Source of the DNA: Prevotella sp. UBA3294
GTDB taxonomy: Bacteria > Bacteroidota > Bacteroidia > Bacteroidales > Bacteroidaceae
Direction of reading: 5' to 3'
Length of the DNA: 36,502 nucleotides
NCBI GenBank assembly: GCA_002361535.1
Contig: DETG01000025.1
Location: 1-36,502 of the forward strand
Part shown: piece after piece, positions 17,781-25,585 of the stretch
Layout of the letters: every line of letters starts with the position of its first letter
Numbering within the stretch: position 1 is the first letter of the stretch
Notes under the pieces: model-generated
What the model was told of the DNA's origin: nothing
Database searches by the model: none
Seen by the model: the letters and a program-made list of their open reading frames with translations, nothing else
Program-made: the position numbers and the translations under genes

Positions 17781-18416
17781 CTACTCGTCGACCAGACTAA
17801 ATACAAACTGTTGTTCAACGTGTTCCCACCTGACCACACGGAAACGGATGAGACGTGCCAAAAGGGTGATAACCTGACGGCGGGGTACATGTGAGGCACG
17901 CACAAGTTGGTTCAGCGTCAGTGTTCTTCCCCGGATCGTATCCAAGAGATGCACTACCGTCTCGCTATAGGCCATCATGGCACCCTGCTGCCGTTGCGAC
18001 TCCCTCCATATTGCCAAATGGACGGGTGATGCCACGATATTTTCATCCGCTATACGGATATAGGCACGACCCCTCCCTGTCTCGTCAACAGCACAGATCG
18101 GACGCCGATCGGAAGGGGGGACTGTTGTCACGACAATAGTACGTCCCTCCACATGGTAGGTGTCGAACTTGATACTGGCTTCCGGCCTGCAATAGCGGTA
18201 GGCAGCCTGATGCATCATATAGATCTCCTCTTCGGAGCGCACTCCCGACAGATGACCGTCGTCGCGGACACCAATCAACAGACGCCCTCCCTCGGTATTG
18301 GCAAATGCCGATACCGACTTGGCCAGTTTCACGGCATCAGACACCCGGTATTTGAAGTCCTGCTGCTGATGCTCGCCTTCACTGATCAGATTGAGAAGAT
18401 AACGTTTGTCGTCCAT
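17781..18416 (-). CDS. AlbA_2 (Schlafen-like) domain ATP-binding/HTH protein
   Basis: A 211-residue protein. The N-terminal half is an AlbA_2 domain, read from SEGEHQQQDFKYRVSDAVKLAKSVSAFANTEGGRLLIGVRDDGHLSGV (about residues 12-60), the usual glutamate-phenylalanine-lysine and NTxGG...GVxDDG pattern. A strand/helix region follows to about residue 130. The C-terminal part (LTLNQLVRASHVPRRQVITLLARLIRFRVVRWE) reads as a winged helix. Such proteins are often annotated as transcriptional regulators or ATP-binding proteins; the true role is unknown. I use the ATG at 18416, because the upstream in-frame ATG at 18458 lies above the -7 element and would need the promoter to be translated. It is divergent from the B12 operon with a shared inverted repeat between them. 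Confidence 0.8.
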   Translation of the reverse strand: MDDKRYLLNLISEGEHQQQDFKYRVSDAVKLAKSVSAFANTEGGRLLIGVRDDGHLSGVRSEEEIYMMHQAAYRYCRPEASIKFDTYHVEGRTIVVTTVPPSDRRPICAVDETGRGRAYIRIADENIVASPVHLAIWRESQRQQGAMMAYSETVVHLLDTIRGRTLTLNQLVRASHVPRRQVITLLARLIRFRVVRWEHVEQQFVFSLVDE

Positions 18417-18435
18417 CACTTTTCGTTTTCGGCTG

Positions 18436-18443
18436 CAAAGGTA
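18436..18443 (-). promoter_or_regulatory. -7 element of the AlbA_2 gene
   Basis: TACCTTTG on the minus strand, 20 bp from the chosen start codon at 18416. No TTG box is seen at the usual upstream distance, so the call rests on the -7 match and position. Confidence 0.5.
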
Positions 18444-18462
18444 CGGTTTTTCTTCCATTTAT

Positions 18463-18493
18463 TTTGTATTTCGCTCGCTTTTCCGTACCTTTG
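18463..18493 (+). promoter_or_regulatory. Promoter of the B12 uptake operon
   Basis: TTTG at 18463-18466 and TACCTTTG at 18486-18493 are separated by 19 bp, matching the Bacteroidota consensus. Transcription would start near 18500, right at the 5' edge of the riboswitch. Confidence 0.8.
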
Positions 18494-18496
18494 CAG

Positions 18497-18703
18497 GCGC
18501 AACGGTGTCACCAAAGCTCCATGCCACAGGTGATGAAAAGGGAAGCAGGTGGGAATCCTGCACTGTCCCGCAGCTGTATGTTACTGTTATGTCGCGAACA
18601 TGATGCCACTGAGTATTTATTGGGAAGGCGTTCGCGAGAGGAGGTAACGAGTCAGAAGACCTGCCGTCGTGATGTTGATCATGCCTCTCGAGGAAAGAGG
18701 CTT
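18497..18703 (+). promoter_or_regulatory. Cobalamin riboswitch
   Basis: Conserved aptamer boxes occur in order: GCCACAGGTGATG, then GGGAAGCAGGTGGGAATCC through ACTGTCCCGC (18540-18571), GCCACTG (18605-18611), GGGAAGGCG, and the B12 box AGTCAGAAGACCTGCC ending at 18665. Just downstream, GCCTCT (18683-18688) and AGAGGC (18696-18701) form a hairpin enclosing the purine-rich AGGAAAGAGG, 15 nt before the btuB start. This suggests translational control by masking the ribosome entry site when cobalamin is bound, as described for Bacteroides btuB riboswitches; that mechanism is inferred here. Nothing else is seen in 18703-18715. Confidence 0.93.
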
Positions 18704-18715
18704 AAATGGTTTCCT

Positions 18716-20791
18716 ATGGATATGTTTCACCTCAGACAACAGTCTGCTGCCTTTCGAATCATTGCTGTAGCATGCACATTCGTGACATGCCCCAGCCTTT
18801 CTGCACAGAATGATTCGATCGTGGAGAAGCATGAACAACTGCCTGATGTGACTGTCACAGAATACAAGCACCAACAGGCTCAGCGAAGCACAGCACCTTC
18901 TTTCGCCATCGACCGGAGCGACATGCTCCGTATGGGCACCACAGATATGGCAGATGCCCTGCATCGTCTGCCGGGTGTCACCCTGCGCGACTATGGAGGA
19001 GCGGGAGGCATGAAGACTGTCAGTGTGCGTGGCTTCGGTGCCAAGCACACCGGTGTGAGCTATGATGGTGTAACACTGGGTGAGAGTCAGAATGGGGAAA
19101 TCGATGTGTCACGCTATGGTCTCGACAACCTGTCGGCCTTACAACTCAATATCGGTGACAACGACCATATCTTCATCTCTGCCCGACAAGCGTCAACACC
19201 TGCCATGCTCAGTATCGAAACCATGACTCCCATGAATGCTGCGCATCGGCACAATGCCCACTCTCCACACCTGACAACCCAGCTGCGCATGGGCAGTTTC
19301 GGCTATGTCAGTCCGATGCTGCGCTATGAGCAGCAGCTGTCATCCCAACTCACGATGTGGGCAGTGGGCGACTATATCTATGCCAAGAACGACTATCCCT
19401 TCCGACTGCGCAACGTAACGGTTGAGACCACTGAGCGGCGCACCAACAGTAAGATGAATCAGGGACATGCGGAGATAAATATGCGTTGGGAGCTGAACAG
19501 CAGAAGCATGCTCAGCGGAAAGGCATACTACTACGACAACGACCGTCAACTGCCTGGGATTGTGCGTTACTACACCAGCATCAGTCGTGAGACCCTGCGC
19601 GACAGAAACGCCTTCGCACAGCTCCTCTATCAGACACGCTGGGGCAACCAACTGTCTCTGAAGGTCACCGGGAAGGTAAACTGGGCAGCATCTTTCTACG
19701 ACAACGGACTGATTGCCAGTCAGATTATCAATGGAGACTACTGGCAACGTGAGTACTACACATCCATGTCATGGCTCTATACACCCTCTGAGCACTGGGC
19801 CTTCAACTATGCCGCCGACTATGTGCTGAACAACCTGAACTCAACCCTCCCCACCGACACTCGGCCTCTCCGGCACAGTATCCTACAAACTGTCTCTGCA
19901 CGCTTTCGCAGTAACCGACTGACAGCCTCCTTCCGTCTGCTACAGTCCAACTACCTCAACAAGGAAAAAGAGCCTGCCAACCAAACCTCGGAAGAGTCGG
20001 GAGGCAAGAACCAACACCGGCTATCCCCGTCGGTGAGTCTGTCGTACCTGCTTACCGAAGGACTGCGCGTTCGCTGCTCCTTCAAGGATATATTCCGGAT
20101 GCCTACCTTCAACGAGAACTACTACTACCATTTTGGCAGCAAGACCCTTCTACCGGAGAAAACCTGGCAATGGAACCTCGGTCTCACGTTCACGCAGGGC
20201 TACCGGAATACTCACGACTACGGATTCTCCCTCTCGTTAGATGCCTATTACAATCAGGTAAAAGACATGATCGTGGCAGTACCTTACAATATGTTTGTGT
20301 GGCGGTGTGTCAATGTGGGGAAGGTGCAGGCCATGGGCGTTGACGCTACAGCACGATGGCAACAGCCGCTATCCGGTCAACAGATGATCAGCGCTACCAT
20401 GAACTACAGTCTGCAACGAGTGGTCAACCGCACCAATTCAAGCTCACCTTATTATAATTATCAGATTGCCTACATGCCCAAATACACGGGCGGTGCATCA
20501 CTCAGCTGGGAGAATCCATGGGTAAACCTCTCCATCCACGGTGAAGGCATCAGCAGTAGGTGGACAAACAATGAGCATCTTGAAGGTACACTCGTAAAGG
20601 GCTACTGGGAGATGGGAGCCACAGCCTGGAAATCCTTGCGCCTGACAAAAAGGGAGAAAGAGCCGGCAAGAGCCCCGAAGCTCAACCTACGCTTTGACCT
20701 CAAGAACATGTTCAACAAACAATACGAGATTGTTGGAGCCTATCCGATGCCCGGAAGAAACTGGCAGTTCACCATAGGCTACTCCTTCTAA
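18716..20791 (+). CDS. btuB: TonB-dependent cobalamin receptor, BtuB-like
   Basis: A 691-residue outer-membrane receptor for energised uptake of vitamin B12. A signal peptide with cleavage after LSAQ near residue 32 leads to the TonB-box region (LPDVTVTEYKHQ). The plug domain follows: DMADALHRLPGVTLRDYGGAGGMKTVSVRGFGAKHTGVSYDGVTLG. The C-terminal 22-stranded barrel ends in FTIGYSF with the final aromatic residue. The substrate is inferred from the riboswitch directly upstream and the BtuG/BtuF/BtuC-like genes downstream. I choose the ATG at 18716, after the riboswitch; the open frame back to 18464 runs through the aptamer and is non-coding. An ATG at 18722 is also possible. Confidence 0.92.
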   Translation: MDMFHLRQQSAAFRIIAVACTFVTCPSLSAQNDSIVEKHEQLPDVTVTEYKHQQAQRSTAPSFAIDRSDMLRMGTTDMADALHRLPGVTLRDYGGAGGMKTVSVRGFGAKHTGVSYDGVTLGESQNGEIDVSRYGLDNLSALQLNIGDNDHIFISARQASTPAMLSIETMTPMNAAHRHNAHSPHLTTQLRMGSFGYVSPMLRYEQQLSSQLTMWAVGDYIYAKNDYPFRLRNVTVETTERRTNSKMNQGHAEINMRWELNSRSMLSGKAYYYDNDRQLPGIVRYYTSISRETLRDRNAFAQLLYQTRWGNQLSLKVTGKVNWAASFYDNGLIASQIINGDYWQREYYTSMSWLYTPSEHWAFNYAADYVLNNLNSTLPTDTRPLRHSILQTVSARFRSNRLTASFRLLQSNYLNKEKEPANQTSEESGGKNQHRLSPSVSLSYLLTEGLRVRCSFKDIFRMPTFNENYYYHFGSKTLLPEKTWQWNLGLTFTQGYRNTHDYGFSLSLDAYYNQVKDMIVAVPYNMFVWRCVNVGKVQAMGVDATARWQQPLSGQQMISATMNYSLQRVVNRTNSSSPYYNYQIAYMPKYTGGASLSWENPWVNLSIHGEGISSRWTNNEHLEGTLVKGYWEMGATAWKSLRLTKREKEPARAPKLNLRFDLKNMFNKQYEIVGAYPMPGRNWQFTIGYSF

Positions 20792-20833
20792 CGGGAATCA
20801 TTCATTTATATAAACCATTAAATTCAAAAGGCA

Positions 20834-21958
20834 ATGAAAAAATTTCTATTAAGTTTTGCAGTGCTGATGATGGGAACCTTCCTCTTCACTGCTTGTGACG
20901 ATGATGATGACAATGTCAAACAGCCTGTAGCCGTTGACGTGAGTGAAGGGTTGTTTATTGTGGGTTCCGGTAATACGAGAAGTAATATCGACGGAAACCT
21001 GACCTACATCAACTATGCCAACGGCACCTCAACGCTCAACGCTTTCCAGAAAGTAAACGGGAAGTCACTTGGCAAAACGGCCAACTTCGCCTTGGTCTAT
21101 GGACAGAAACTCTATATCGCCGTTGATGGAGAGAACACCATCTGGGTATGCGACAAGAACACCCTCAAGACAATCAAGCAGATCAACACCGTTGAACTGT
21201 TAGGCGAGACCAACGGCATCAGTCCTCGTGCCATGATTGGCTACAACGACCAACTGCTGTTCTCGCTCTATGGCAACGGTGAGAAAGGCTTAGTGGCTGC
21301 CGTTGACACGGTGAACTTCCAGTTGCGGGCTACTTATCCCACAGGACGTTACACCGATGGTATCACCATTGCCGGGAACTATCTCTTCGCCGCCAACTCA
21401 AGCTATGGCGACGGCACAGCACCCTCCATCACAAAATGTGACCTGAAGACCGGCAATACCCAAATCCTTACAGGCAGCGACATCACCAACCCCATGCACA
21501 TGCTCACCGTTGGCAATGATGCCTACTTCCTCGACTACGGTGAATATGATGAATCATGGAATCAGGTCGGTGCCGGCGTACGGCGCGTGACACAAGATGG
21601 TACTGTTACCCGTGTCATTGATGGTACAGCAATGTGTACAGACGGAAAACGAATCTTCACAGTGAACGCTCCTTTTGGCGGAAGCGAGACCACCTATCTT
21701 ATCTATGACACCACAACAGGTCAGACCAAGTCATGGACTCCCTCCGACATCTTCAGTCCTGCTGCCATTGCTGCCGATCCCGTTACCGGCGACATCTTCG
21801 TCATTTCCTACTCAAAGAACGAGGATACCGGCTATCCCGGCTACAACCTGCCATGCTATGTGAACCAGTATGGTGCCGACGGTAGTTTCAAAAAGCGTTA
21901 TGACTGCGGGGTTGGTCCTATCTCCATCGTGTTCAACACCGGTGTGAAGTATGAATAA
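20834..21958 (+). CDS. btuG: BtuG-like surface B12-binding beta-propeller lipoprotein
   Basis: A 374-residue lipoprotein. The signal ends in the lipobox FTAC at residues 18-21, followed at once by five aspartates, an acidic run of the kind that directs Bacteroidota lipoproteins to the cell surface. The rest is repeated beta segments of the YncE/DUF5074 propeller type (for example LFIVGSGN, GQKLYIAVDGENTIWVCDKNTLK, AAVDTVNFQLRATYPTGR, NYLFAANSSYGDG). Gut Bacteroides BtuG proteins have this architecture and gene position; they bind cobalamin with very high affinity and sit on BtuB. The function here is inferred from both. It starts 42 bp after btuB and overlaps the next gene by 8 bp. Confidence 0.85.
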   Translation: MKKFLLSFAVLMMGTFLFTACDDDDDNVKQPVAVDVSEGLFIVGSGNTRSNIDGNLTYINYANGTSTLNAFQKVNGKSLGKTANFALVYGQKLYIAVDGENTIWVCDKNTLKTIKQINTVELLGETNGISPRAMIGYNDQLLFSLYGNGEKGLVAAVDTVNFQLRATYPTGRYTDGITIAGNYLFAANSSYGDGTAPSITKCDLKTGNTQILTGSDITNPMHMLTVGNDAYFLDYGEYDESWNQVGAGVRRVTQDGTVTRVIDGTAMCTDGKRIFTVNAPFGGSETTYLIYDTTTGQTKSWTPSDIFSPAAIAADPVTGDIFVISYSKNEDTGYPGYNLPCYVNQYGADGSFKKRYDCGVGPISIVFNTGVKYE

Positions 21959-23075
21959 GCCACTCGGCATTCTCATAGCAGTCATCGTATTACTGTCATC
22001 GTGCCGCGGGAATCCGACAGCTGCCACGCACGATGAGGGTGACACCTTGGCACTGAAATATGCAACACACCTCTCTGTGGTGAGATACCATGACCATACC
22101 GTCGTGAAACTCGCCGATCCATGGAACTCCGGGAAGACACTGCACACATACGTGTTGGTGCCAGCAGATCAAAAGCTCCCGGCACACCTTCCCGAAGGAG
22201 CCGTGGTGCGCACACCTCTCAAGAAAGCGGTGGTGGCCACCAGCGTGCACTGCAGTCTGATCATCGACATGGGATGCAGAGAGCAGATCGGCGGTGTATG
22301 CGAACCCCAGTATATCCATATCCCCTATATCCTCGAACAGCTGGATAAGGGGAAGGTCATTGACTGTGGCAGCTGCATGGCTCCCACGGTGGAGAAGATC
22401 ATCGACCTGCAGCCCGATGCCCTCTTCCTCTCTCCCTTCCAGAACAGCGGAGGCTATGGAAAGGTGGAAGAACTGAAGATCCCGATCATCGAGACAGCCG
22501 ACTATATGGAGACCTCCGCTCTGGGACGTGCCGAATGGATGCGTTTCTACGGTATGCTCTTCGGCTGTGAACAAACGGCCGACAGTCTGTTCGCCGAAGT
22601 GGAAAAGAGTTATCTCAGTCTGAAAGAACAAGCCAAGACCTCCAATGGCAGTCCTTCACTGCTGATGGACAAGCAGACGGGCTCGGTGTGGTATGTGCCG
22701 GGAGGACAGAGCACCATCGGCGGGATGATTGCCGATGCGCATATCGGCTATGCCTGGAATAATGATGACCACAGCGGCAGTCTGCCCCTTCCCTTCGAGA
22801 GTGTACTGGAGAAGGCGGGGGATGCCGACATCTGGCTGTTCCGTTATAATGCACCGCATGACATGACGATGCGTGAGCTGTTGACAGACAACGGTGGGTA
22901 CAAACAGTTCAAGGCATTCGTCAATCATCAGGTATATGGCTGCAATACGGCCACCAGTAAGTTCTACGAGGAGACACCGTTCCACCCTCATCTGCTGCTG
23001 CGTGACTTCATCTGCATCGCCCACCCTGACCTGCTGTTAGGAGAACCCCGCTATTTCATCAAGCTACATGAATAA
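21951..23075 (+). CDS. btuF: BtuF-like cobalamin ABC transporter binding lipoprotein
   Basis: A 374-residue protein with a lipobox (LSSC, Cys18) and a class III periplasmic-binding fold. Recognisable segments are RVVATSVHCSLIIDMG-type strand/helix near residue 98, YILEQLDKGKVIDCGSCMAPTVEKIIDLQPDALFLSPF, the central long helix RAEWMRFYGMLFGCEQTADSLFAEVEKSY, and the second lobe with VWYVPGGQSTIGGMIADA. It would hand cobalamin from the outer-membrane receptor to the permease. Its first 8 bases (ATGAATAA) overlap the preceding stop codon, and the same sequence forms the junction with the following permease gene. B12 specificity comes from context; a related corrinoid or siderophore cannot be excluded by sequence alone. 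Confidence 0.87.
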   Translation: MNKPLGILIAVIVLLSSCRGNPTAATHDEGDTLALKYATHLSVVRYHDHTVVKLADPWNSGKTLHTYVLVPADQKLPAHLPEGAVVRTPLKKAVVATSVHCSLIIDMGCREQIGGVCEPQYIHIPYILEQLDKGKVIDCGSCMAPTVEKIIDLQPDALFLSPFQNSGGYGKVEELKIPIIETADYMETSALGRAEWMRFYGMLFGCEQTADSLFAEVEKSYLSLKEQAKTSNGSPSLLMDKQTGSVWYVPGGQSTIGGMIADAHIGYAWNNDDHSGSLPLPFESVLEKAGDADIWLFRYNAPHDMTMRELLTDNGGYKQFKAFVNHQVYGCNTATSKFYEETPFHPHLLLRDFICIAHPDLLLGEPRYFIKLHE

Positions 23076-24105
23076 GTTCTCACGATTTGCCCTTGGGATG
23101 ACACTACTCATCTGTGTGCTCTTTGCCCTGTGCCTGCTGGTAGGTGCAGTGCACATCCCTGCAGGACAAGTCGTGAGAATCCTTTTCCTTCCCGAAACGG
23201 AGCTGCAAGGGGATCCCACCCTCAAACCCTCGTGGATCTATATCGTCATGCAGAACCGCCTGCCACAGGCCATCACCGCCATGCTCTGCGGAGCATCCCT
23301 GGCGGTATGCGGACTGATGCTGCAGACGGCATTCCGCAACCCGTTGGCAGGACCGAGCATCTTCGGTATCAACAGCGGTGCTTCGTTGGGCGTGGCCCTG
23401 GTGTTGCTGCTATTGGGAGGAAGCATCACGGCAGGGAGTTTCTCTCTGACGGGCTTCGTGGCGGTATTGTTCGCGGCCTTCGTTGGGGCCATGGCTGTGA
23501 TGGCGCTCATCCTGCTGTTCTCCACCATGGTGAGGAGTAACATCATGCTGCTCATCATCGGTATCATGATCGGCTATATCGCCTCCTCAGCCATCTCCCT
23601 GTTGAATTTCTTCGCCACTGAACAAGGCGTGCAGTCGTATATGCTGTGGGGACTGGGTAACTTCGGCGGTGTATCCATGGAGCAGATGCCGGCCTTCGCC
23701 ACCATCACCCTGTTAGGACTATTCGCAGCCCTCACACTCACCAAACCCTTGAACGCACTGCTACTGGGTGAGCAATACGCAGAGAACTTAGGCATCAACA
23801 TCCAAAGGGTGCGAAACAGTCTGCTGCTCATCACCGGCATCCTCAGTGCCGTCACCACCGCCTTCTGCGGTCCCATCGCCTTTATCGGACTGGCGGTGCC
23901 TCATGTGGCACGGATGCTGTTAGTTACAGACAACCACCATTACCTGATGCCTGCCACCATCCTCACCGGAGCAGCCATCGCCCTGCTGTGCAACATCATC
24001 TGCGTACTTCCCGGCTCTTTGGGCATCATTCCCCTGAATGCGGTCACCCCAATTATGGGTGCACCCGTCATTATCTACGTCATCATGAAGCAGAGAAACA
24101 AGTAA
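23068..24105 (+). CDS. btuC: BtuC-like FecCD-family ABC permease
   Basis: A 345-residue inner-membrane protein with about ten hydrophobic helices. FecCD hallmarks are LPQAITAMLCGASLAVCGLMLQTAFRNPLAGPSIFGINSGASLG (about residues 68-110), the coupling segment GEQYAENLGINIQRVR near residue 235, and CGPIAFIGLAVPHVARMLL near residue 270. It forms the cobalamin channel with an ATPase partner. It overlaps the binding-protein gene by 8 bp (ATGAATAA). No ATP-binding subunit gene follows; the next 800 bp are non-coding and the next gene is on the other strand, so the BtuD-type ATPase must be encoded elsewhere or be shared. The protein itself looks full-length. Confidence 0.92.
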   Translation: MNKFSRFALGMTLLICVLFALCLLVGAVHIPAGQVVRILFLPETELQGDPTLKPSWIYIVMQNRLPQAITAMLCGASLAVCGLMLQTAFRNPLAGPSIFGINSGASLGVALVLLLLGGSITAGSFSLTGFVAVLFAAFVGAMAVMALILLFSTMVRSNIMLLIIGIMIGYIASSAISLLNFFATEQGVQSYMLWGLGNFGGVSMEQMPAFATITLLGLFAALTLTKPLNALLLGEQYAENLGINIQRVRNSLLLITGILSAVTTAFCGPIAFIGLAVPHVARMLLVTDNHHYLMPATILTGAAIALLCNIICVLPGSLGIIPLNAVTPIMGAPVIIYVIMKQRNK

Positions 24106-24287
24106 TTCTGAATGAGAAAAGGTACAGAACCTATCAAAATTACTTCCAAAATCTATACCTAAAAGAGATCTTTTCATTCCAATATTGTCAGAATAATTCA
24201 CAAGATTTTTGTGTTTCCCAAAAGGCTCTAAAAGAATCACAAGTGAGTATTTGGGGGGGGTACGCATCCTGATGGTTCGTTTTGGGC

Positions 24288-24419
24288 AAGTAAAGTCTGT
24301 TTGGATTGAAAGTAGAGTCTAATTTGAAACAAAGTAGAGTCTAATTTAAAACAAAGTAGAGTCTAATTTGAAACAAAGTAGAGTCTGTTTTGCGTTGAAA
24401 CAGAGTCTGTTTAGAGTCG
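24288..24419 (+). repeat. Array B: six direct repeats of exactly 22 bp
   Basis: Units start at 24288, 24310, 24332, 24354, 24376 and 24398. Units 2-4 are nearly identical, with core AAGTAGAGTCTAATTTGAAA; the first (AAGTAAAGTCTG) and last two are more diverged, just as in array A, whose first unit also begins AAGTAAAG. Array A and array B have the same unit length, unit count and orientation. Confidence 0.92.
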
Positions 24420-24450
24420 TTCCGCCCATCCCTTACCAACTTTCCGACGA

Positions 24451-24540
24451 CATCTACGAGTCGTTCCTCCGTCACTTTACCCCCATAGATGACTTCGGAA
24501 AGGGTCGAAGATGCCATCGGAAAGGGTGAAAAACGACGTT
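24451..24540 (+). repeat. Conserved block following array B
   Basis: Positions 24451-24474 match 3112-3135 (21 of 24) and 24509-24540 match 3148-3178. Between them, copy B carries an extra segment (ATAGATGACTTCGGAAAGGG) resembling the flanking AGATGCCATCGGAAAGGG, so a local duplication is likely. The end contains AAAAACGACGTTTTT, an AT-rich palindrome. Confidence 0.75.
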
Positions 24541-24640
24541 TTTGGAGCAAAAAGACAGTTTATTCATCCATTGAAAACCGTTAAACTTATCTAACATACT
24601 TATAATCAGCGCATTAGCAACCTGCGCTCATTTTTCATTA

Positions 24641-24719
24641 TTTCGACCAAAAGACAAGTTGGTGACAAAAGAACGACGTGTGCGAGTTAGCTAAAGTTAA
24701 TTCGTAAAGATTATTCATA
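24641..24719 (+). repeat. Third conserved block of the repeat element (copy B)
   Basis: 79 bp from TTTCGACC to the end of the AGTTAATTCGTAAAGATTA stretch, the same length as 3426-3504. The last 26 bp match at 24 positions; the middle is diverged. Confidence 0.65.
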
Positions 24720-24841
24720 CCCGCCATATAAATATTTTCATTGTCGGTTTATTTTACACTCTTTAATACAAGTTTTATTTGCCGTTGACAACCCATTATG
24801 GAACAATAAAGCATAAAAGAAATGGCTGGTCACAAAAGCGA

Positions 24842-24873
24842 AGTGCCCCTCGGACCGCAGTCCGAAGGGCACT
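24842..24873 (-). terminator. Intrinsic terminator of the T9SS/porin operon
   Basis: The arms AGTGCCCCTCGGAC (24842-24855) and GTCCGAAGGGCACT (24860-24873) pair over 14 positions with one G-U in the minus-strand RNA and a 4-nt loop, followed on that strand by TTCGCTTTTG. It lies 36 bp past the stop codon of the beta-barrel gene. A smaller hairpin (TCGCC TTG GGCGA, 24881-24893) precedes it. Confidence 0.8.
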
Positions 24874-24909
24874 CGTTTTCTCGCCTTGGGCGACTTCACG
24901 TTCCGCTGT

Positions 24910-25536
24910 TTAGAAGAAGTAGGCAGCATGGATCTGCCACGTGTTAGATGTAGCCTTGCGGTTCTCATAGACAGCATCGGCCACCTTGTCGAAGCTCTCC
25001 ACATCGGCTGTCTTGCTGATACCGATATTATAAGTAGCTCCCACTTCGAACTTTCCAAAGTTCACACCACCGCCCACATTCACACTAAAGACAGATTTCT
25101 TCAGCTGGAATGTGTTCTCGGCATTCTCAAAACTGGTCTTCGTATCCTTCCAAGTATATTCATCATCACCAATGTTGAAACTGATCTGCGGACCAGCTGC
25201 AAGGTAGATACCAGCATTATTACCCACACCGAATGAGAATCTGAGGTTCGCAGGAACGAGGATACTCTTCTGGGTTACGGTCTCGTCGTTGATCTTCGCC
25301 TCACGCTGGTCGTAAAGTCCTGCAATATCAAAGCCGAGCCCGGCAAGAGGCAGTCCTACCTTCAATACTGGTCCTGCAAAGAATCCCATACGATTAGAGG
25401 TGTCAAACACTTTGCTATCGAGTGACATTTCGGTGATGTTCAAACCACCCTTCACACCGAAGCTCACTTGTGCCTGTGCAGTTGTTACTGCGAACACTGC
25501 TATGGCCATTACCAAAACAATCTTTACTTTTTTCAT
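24910..25536 (-). CDS. Outer-membrane beta-barrel protein (PorT-like family)
   Basis: A 208-residue protein with a clean signal peptide (KKVKIVLVMAIAVFAVTTAQAQ). About eight amphipathic beta-strands follow, beginning VSFGVKGGLNITEMS, and the protein ends in an aromatic residue (WQIHAAYFF). This is the pattern of the outer-membrane beta-barrel domain 2 / PorT-type family, used by many unrelated small porin-like proteins in Bacteroidota. It follows gldN by 49 bp with no promoter seen between, so it is probably the last gene of the T9SS operon. Whether it takes part in secretion (as PorT/SprT does) or is a passenger cannot be told from sequence. Confidence 0.85.
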   Translation of the reverse strand: MKKVKIVLVMAIAVFAVTTAQAQVSFGVKGGLNITEMSLDSKVFDTSNRMGFFAGPVLKVGLPLAGLGFDIAGLYDQREAKINDETVTQKSILVPANLRFSFGVGNNAGIYLAAGPQISFNIGDDEYTWKDTKTSFENAENTFQLKKSVFSVNVGGGVNFGKFEVGATYNIGISKTADVESFDKVADAVYENRKATSNTWQIHAAYFF

Positions 25537-25585
25537 CTCGTTATTATTTAAAGTTTCGTTCGTGTTTTCAACTGTCAGTTATTTC

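Larger units (their letters stand above)
18433..18496. repeat. Perfect 14-bp inverted repeat between divergent promoters
   Basis: CTGCAAAGGTACGG (18433-18446) and CCGTACCTTTGCAG (18483-18496) are exact reverse complements, 36 bp apart. Each arm contains a TACCTTTG -7 box pointing outward. This could be promoter symmetry or a regulator binding site controlling both directions. Confidence 0.75.
24106..24909. other. Gene-free convergent intergenic region with repeat element copy B
   Basis: About 800 bp between the 3' ends of the B12 operon and the T9SS operon. It contains an AT-rich leader with AAAAGAGATCTTTT near 24162, a run of eight G at 24253-24260, the six-unit array, two conserved blocks shared with the region near 3 kb, and the terminator hairpin. 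Short open frames cross it in several phases but none looks like a protein. Because both flanking genes end here, the element is not simply a promoter. Confidence 0.7.

Noticed and set aside
18464..18715. N-terminal extension of the btuB frame
   Set aside because: It runs through the cobalamin aptamer; the conserved bases are explained by RNA structure, and a normal signal peptide starts at 18716.
24155..24175. Terminator after the permease gene (AAAAGAGATCTTTT)
   Set aside because: The stem is only six A/T-rich pairs with a two-base loop, too weak to call.
24341..24550. Small protein on the minus strand of array B
   Set aside because: The frame crosses repeat units whose 22-bp period breaks codon phase; copy A does not keep the frame open and no start signal is seen.
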